Part shown: positions 61,295 to 64,000 of the stretch, piece after piece
Layout: every line of letters begins with the position of its first letter
Position numbering within the stretch: position 1 is the stretch's first letter
Origin: Methylocystis sp. B8
GTDB lineage: Bacteria > Pseudomonadota > Alphaproteobacteria > Rhizobiales > Beijerinckiaceae
DNA length: 64,000 bases
NCBI RefSeq assembly: GCF_005771425.1
Contig: NZ_VBTZ01000004.1
Span: 62,001-126,000 of the forward strand
Direction of reading: 5' to 3'
Position numbers and translations under genes: made by a program
Notes under the pieces: generated by a model
Told to the model about the DNA's origin: nothing
Databases searched by the model: none
The model's input: only the letters and a program-made list of their open reading frames with translations

Positions 61295-63379
61295 CTAATG
61301 CACTTTTATCGTCAGATCCGTGCCGACGTTTCCGGTCTCGCCGCTCACTGGCTGGTCCGAGATGATGAGCGAACCGCCGGTCCATAGCCGCTCTGCGATC
61401 TTGTCTCGGACGTCCTTGGGAATATTGACGCGCTCCAAAGCCTCAGTGGCGCTCGCGCCAGAATTCCGCAAGTCCCACGACGCGCCGGTCTCCGCCGAGG
61501 CGGTCTTTCTGCGTTCGCTCGGTTCGTCGCCGAAACGAACCGGCATCGAAATGACCGACCATTTGAGAGAGGATCCATCCTCCTTCGGCGCCGTCGCAAT
61601 GAAAAGATGCGATCCAAGCGGCGTGTCCGGATCGCGGATTTCAATCGGCGCGTCAAAAAGCGGCGACAGTCCCTGGCGAACATAGATTCGCCGCTCCTTC
61701 TTGCTGATGAGAATTGAGATCGGCATCACGCGCCGCTCGGCTTCTCTCTGCGCGGTTGTGGCGAGCGCGGAGGCGGCTCTCGCCTCATCCAAACGCTGCT
61801 CGGCGTCCTTCAGCTCGGCGCTCTTGGGAGCAAAAACGGTTCTTGCTTCTTTGAGCCTCGCTGTGGCCTCGTCGAACGCCGAGTGAGCGTTCGTCTTCGC
61901 CAACAGGGCTGCGTCCTCGGCGAGAAGCGCTTTTCCATAGGCTATCGTCAGGCGGTCGGCTTTGGCTTTGGCCTGCCCAGCGCCTGCCGGCGCTTCGCGC
62001 TCCGCAACCTCGGCGGGTTCACGTTGCCTGGCGGCTGACGCCGCCGCAGCCTCGTATGACTCATCGGCCGTATATGCCTTCCGCCACGCGGACGTTTGGG
62101 CGGCTTCGGCGGCGCTAAGCTCCGCCACGGAGCGCTTGGCTTCTTGTTGCTTGATCGCGACTTCGGCGGTCAAAGTCTTAACCGCCTTGCTCGTCGCAGC
62201 CGCCTCGGCCGCAGCTCTAGCCCTGAGTTGCTGAGCGTATTGGAGCGGATTTACGCCTGGTCGATTTGGGGCGATGGTCTTCGAGTCGACGGCCGCTGTA
62301 TCGACTTTGGCTCCAGCGGCGTCAACTTTCGGCTGCTCGGTCTCTTGTTTGGCGACCCCGGCCGCTTCGACGATGGTTTCAGCTTTTGGCCGCTCCGCTT
62401 GTTCTTGCGGACTGACGGCGGTGGCGTCGGCCGTTGCGATCCGCAACGGATCGTCATCGGATACAGCTTTATTAGTGTCGGGCGCCTCGTCGCCAGCGCC
62501 GGCTTTGGACGCTTGTTCTTTGGGATCCGCGGCGCGCTCGTCAGCCGCAATGTCGGACGTCGGAACAGAATCTGCAGCCGGCGCCGCTTTGGCGGCGTTA
62601 GATGCTTCGCCGCCGGTTTCGGCCTTCGCTTGCTGTTGCTGTTGCGGGGCGACGGGAATCTGGTTTGCGGCTGGCGGATCGGTTTTCTCCGACTCGGCCG
62701 AAGCGTGCATTATTGGCTTGGGCAGCTGTGGGTGCTCGAATTCAACCGGACTCACTTCATGCGGCGAGATGACGACGCGCTCGCCGATCCTGGTCATGCC
62801 CCACAGCTTTGCGGCGAATGCCGCGGGCAGCCGTATGCAGCCGTGCGAGGCCGGATGTCCGGGCACGACTCCAAGATGCATCGCGATGCCCGACCATGTA
62901 ACGCGCTGCATGAAGGGCATCGGCGCGCCAGAATAAATGTTCGATCGATGGTACCGTTCGCGGCCGATGATGGTGAAAATGCCCTTGGGCGTCGGATGTC
63001 CGGCAATGCCCGTGGAAATCGCCGAACGCGCGACGAGGCCGCGGTGGTTGTAAACGGATACGTGCTGGTCGGCGATCGACGCAACCATGAAGAGCGGCCG
63101 ATCAAGCGTAGCCGCTTCAGGCTTGGCTTCGAGCGGAGATTTTGCGCCGACCGTTTCCGCGCCTTCGCCACGGGATTTTATTCGCGCCGCTGGATGGTGA
63201 GGTTCAGAATGGCGTCTCCAGTCGCGCGCTGGCTCGCGACGAGGCGCGCTGAATAATTCCCAGAAAGAGAAACCCTGCGCTGAGGCCGGCGCTGGCCCCA
63301 GGGCAAAGGCCGCTAGAGCGGCGGAGGCTGCTAGCGCCGATGAAAAAATTTTGGCGCGAGAGCGCCGTTGCAATTTCAT
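61295..63379 (-). CDS. Large L,D-transpeptidase with coiled-coil linker and degenerate second domain
   Basis: The 694-residue secreted protein has a signal sequence (FSSALAASAALAAFALGPAPASAQ), an active YkuD domain at about residues 97-208 with GHPASHGCIRLP (catalytic Cys181), a long Ala/Pro/Glu-rich linker and an alanine-rich coiled coil at about 400-550. The last 143 residues resemble the framework of another YkuD domain (ISILISKKERRIYVRQG, DTPLGSHLFIATA and TGGSLIISDQPVSGETG) but lack the HGC motif. The enzyme should form L,D-cross-links or attach proteins to peptidoglycan; the coiled coil could bridge envelope partners. The ATG at 63379 has GGAG six bases upstream. Confidence 0.85.
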   Translation of the reverse strand: MKLQRRSRAKIFSSALAASAALAAFALGPAPASAQGFSFWELFSAPRREPARDWRRHSEPHHPAARIKSRGEGAETVGAKSPLEAKPEAATLDRPLFMVASIADQHVSVYNHRGLVARSAISTGIAGHPTPKGIFTIIGRERYHRSNIYSGAPMPFMQRVTWSGIAMHLGVVPGHPASHGCIRLPAAFAAKLWGMTRIGERVVISPHEVSPVEFEHPQLPKPIMHASAESEKTDPPAANQIPVAPQQQQQAKAETGGEASNAAKAAPAADSVPTSDIAADERAADPKEQASKAGAGDEAPDTNKAVSDDDPLRIATADATAVSPQEQAERPKAETIVEAAGVAKQETEQPKVDAAGAKVDTAAVDSKTIAPNRPGVNPLQYAQQLRARAAAEAAATSKAVKTLTAEVAIKQQEAKRSVAELSAAEAAQTSAWRKAYTADESYEAAAASAARQREPAEVAEREAPAGAGQAKAKADRLTIAYGKALLAEDAALLAKTNAHSAFDEATARLKEARTVFAPKSAELKDAEQRLDEARAASALATTAQREAERRVMPISILISKKERRIYVRQGLSPLFDAPIEIRDPDTPLGSHLFIATAPKEDGSSLKWSVISMPVRFGDEPSERRKTASAETGASWDLRNSGASATEALERVNIPKDVRDKIAERLWTGGSLIISDQPVSGETGNVGTDLTIKVH

Positions 63380-63512
63380 GGCCCGCTCCAAACTGCGGTT
63401 GTGCGCCTTCAGTTTAAGGCTCATTTCTTATTCAAACCATAATAAGTGGCTAATGCGAGGCCATGGAAATTCAAGGGCTAAGCTTGAACTTTACTGAACA
63501 ATCGGAAAAGTT

Positions 63513-64000
63513 CTAGCTTTGTAATGCATTGGCGACAACTCCCGCGACGGCAGCGAAAGCGGCGTCCGTCTCGTTCAACAGGCCCGGAAAGAAGCAGAAG
63601 CCGTGCGGCATGGCGTCCCCGATAAAATGCTCGACGCTGACGCCCGCCGCCTTCAATTTCACCGCAAAAGCGCGATTCTCGTCGATAAGCGGATCGCCCG
63701 TTCCGCTGACGATCAAGGTGCGCGGATAGCCGTTCAAATCAGCGAGCGCCGGACTTGCCCAGGGATGTCGCCAGTTTTCAAACTTCGTGAGATAGGCGGC
63801 GCGAACAAATCCCATGAAGGCTGCGTCGATCACGACGCCCGTCGGCGCCAGTCGTTCGAACGATTGAAATTTCTCGAAGTGAAAATCGGTCAGCGGACAG
63901 AAAAGCACGGCGGCGAGAATCGAAATTCGCTCCTGGCGAACTCTTAGCGGCAAGGCGGCTGCGAGATTGCCGCCTGCGGAATCTCCGCTGACCATTATGC
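63513..64000 (-). CDS. Alpha/beta hydrolase, HSL (hormone-sensitive lipase) family, C-terminal part
   Basis: The gene enters from the right edge; 161 codons are visible. VSGDSAGGNLAAAL is the GDSAGG nucleophile elbow of HSL-type esterases. The catalytic aspartate is in SGTGDPLIDENRAFA and the histidine in DAMPHGFCFFPG. The oxyanion HGGG motif lies outside the window. Substrates are probably short-chain esters. Confidence 0.85.
   Translation of the reverse strand, partial: IMVSGDSAGGNLAAALPLRVRQERISILAAVLFCPLTDFHFEKFQSFERLAPTGVVIDAAFMGFVRAAYLTKFENWRHPWASPALADLNGYPRTLIVSGTGDPLIDENRAFAVKLKAAGVSVEHFIGDAMPHGFCFFPGLLNETDAAFAAVAGVVANALQS

Noticed and set aside
62096-63256. Plus-strand frame of 386 codons opposite the large L,D-transpeptidase
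   Set aside because: Antisense of a protein with intact YkuD motifs; composition is typical of antisense translation.
1-64000. CRISPR array or prophage
   Set aside because: No regularly spaced repeats and no phage structural, integrase or transposase genes were found; the repeats present are single palindromic elements.

Overview
The window is a GC-rich chromosomal segment of an alphaproteobacterium, most likely of the order Hyphomicrobiales (Rhizobiales). The evidence is a MucR/Ros regulator, an FYDLN-type acidic zinc-ribbon protein, a HemY plus mitofilin-like pair, an ffh-rpsP-rimM-trmD translation block, a SUV3-type helicase, and several families of palindromic intergenic repeats of rhizobial style. 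A methanotroph or methylotroph of the Methylocystaceae type would fit, but no marker in the window proves it. Coding density is high and most genes are housekeeping. I see no prophage, transposase gene, rRNA operon or CRISPR array.

Layout. 1-8078: murein transglycosylase tail, Smr protein, HemY, mitofilin-like protein, CitE-like lyase, beta-carbonic anhydrase, HAD phosphatase, MaoC hydratase, RibF and a small membrane protein. 8079-13969: a block flanked by two copies of a palindromic repeat, holding ileS (with an in-frame repeat insertion) and a polysaccharide flippase, then a rhomboid protease. 14119-16891: electron-transfer flavoprotein subunits and a 3-hydroxyacyl-CoA dehydrogenase. 16914-23483: Dps, then trmD, rimM, rpsP and ffh on the minus strand, with a multicopper oxidase gene wedged in the opposite direction between trmD and rimM. 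23699-30427: two small proteins, a RecQ-type helicase, a DHA2 exporter and aconitase. 30576-39052: two paralogous small secreted proteins with twin CX3C motifs, a secreted hypothetical protein, a CzcCBA-type metal efflux operon and a porin-like barrel. 39228-43686: RarA, a GreA/GreB-type factor, a possible 33-residue protein, an acrylyl-CoA reductase, MucR and the FYDLN protein. 43850-51328: tRNA-Gly, a gene-poor gap, the SUV3-like helicase, ManC, TrpF and TrpB. 51483-64000: a DUF1624 acyltransferase with a cysteine-rich tail, a Tat-exported protein, two L,D-transpeptidases, MepA, MsrA, tRNA-Ser, a permease-only ABC protein, an MFS transporter, VIT-family and cupin proteins, and part of an HSL-type esterase.

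Themes. Envelope and cell-wall work recurs (MltA, two L,D-transpeptidases, MepA, flippase, ManC). Metal handling recurs too (Czc efflux, multicopper oxidase, Dps, VIT-family protein). The most unusual signals are palindromic repeats that have entered genes: an insertion of about 61 codons inside ileS, a repeat arm that supplies the trpF start codon, and a repeat edge that supplies the msrA stop codon. The other is the twin-CX3C small-protein pair, whose cysteine signature reappears in the tail of the DUF1624 membrane protein.
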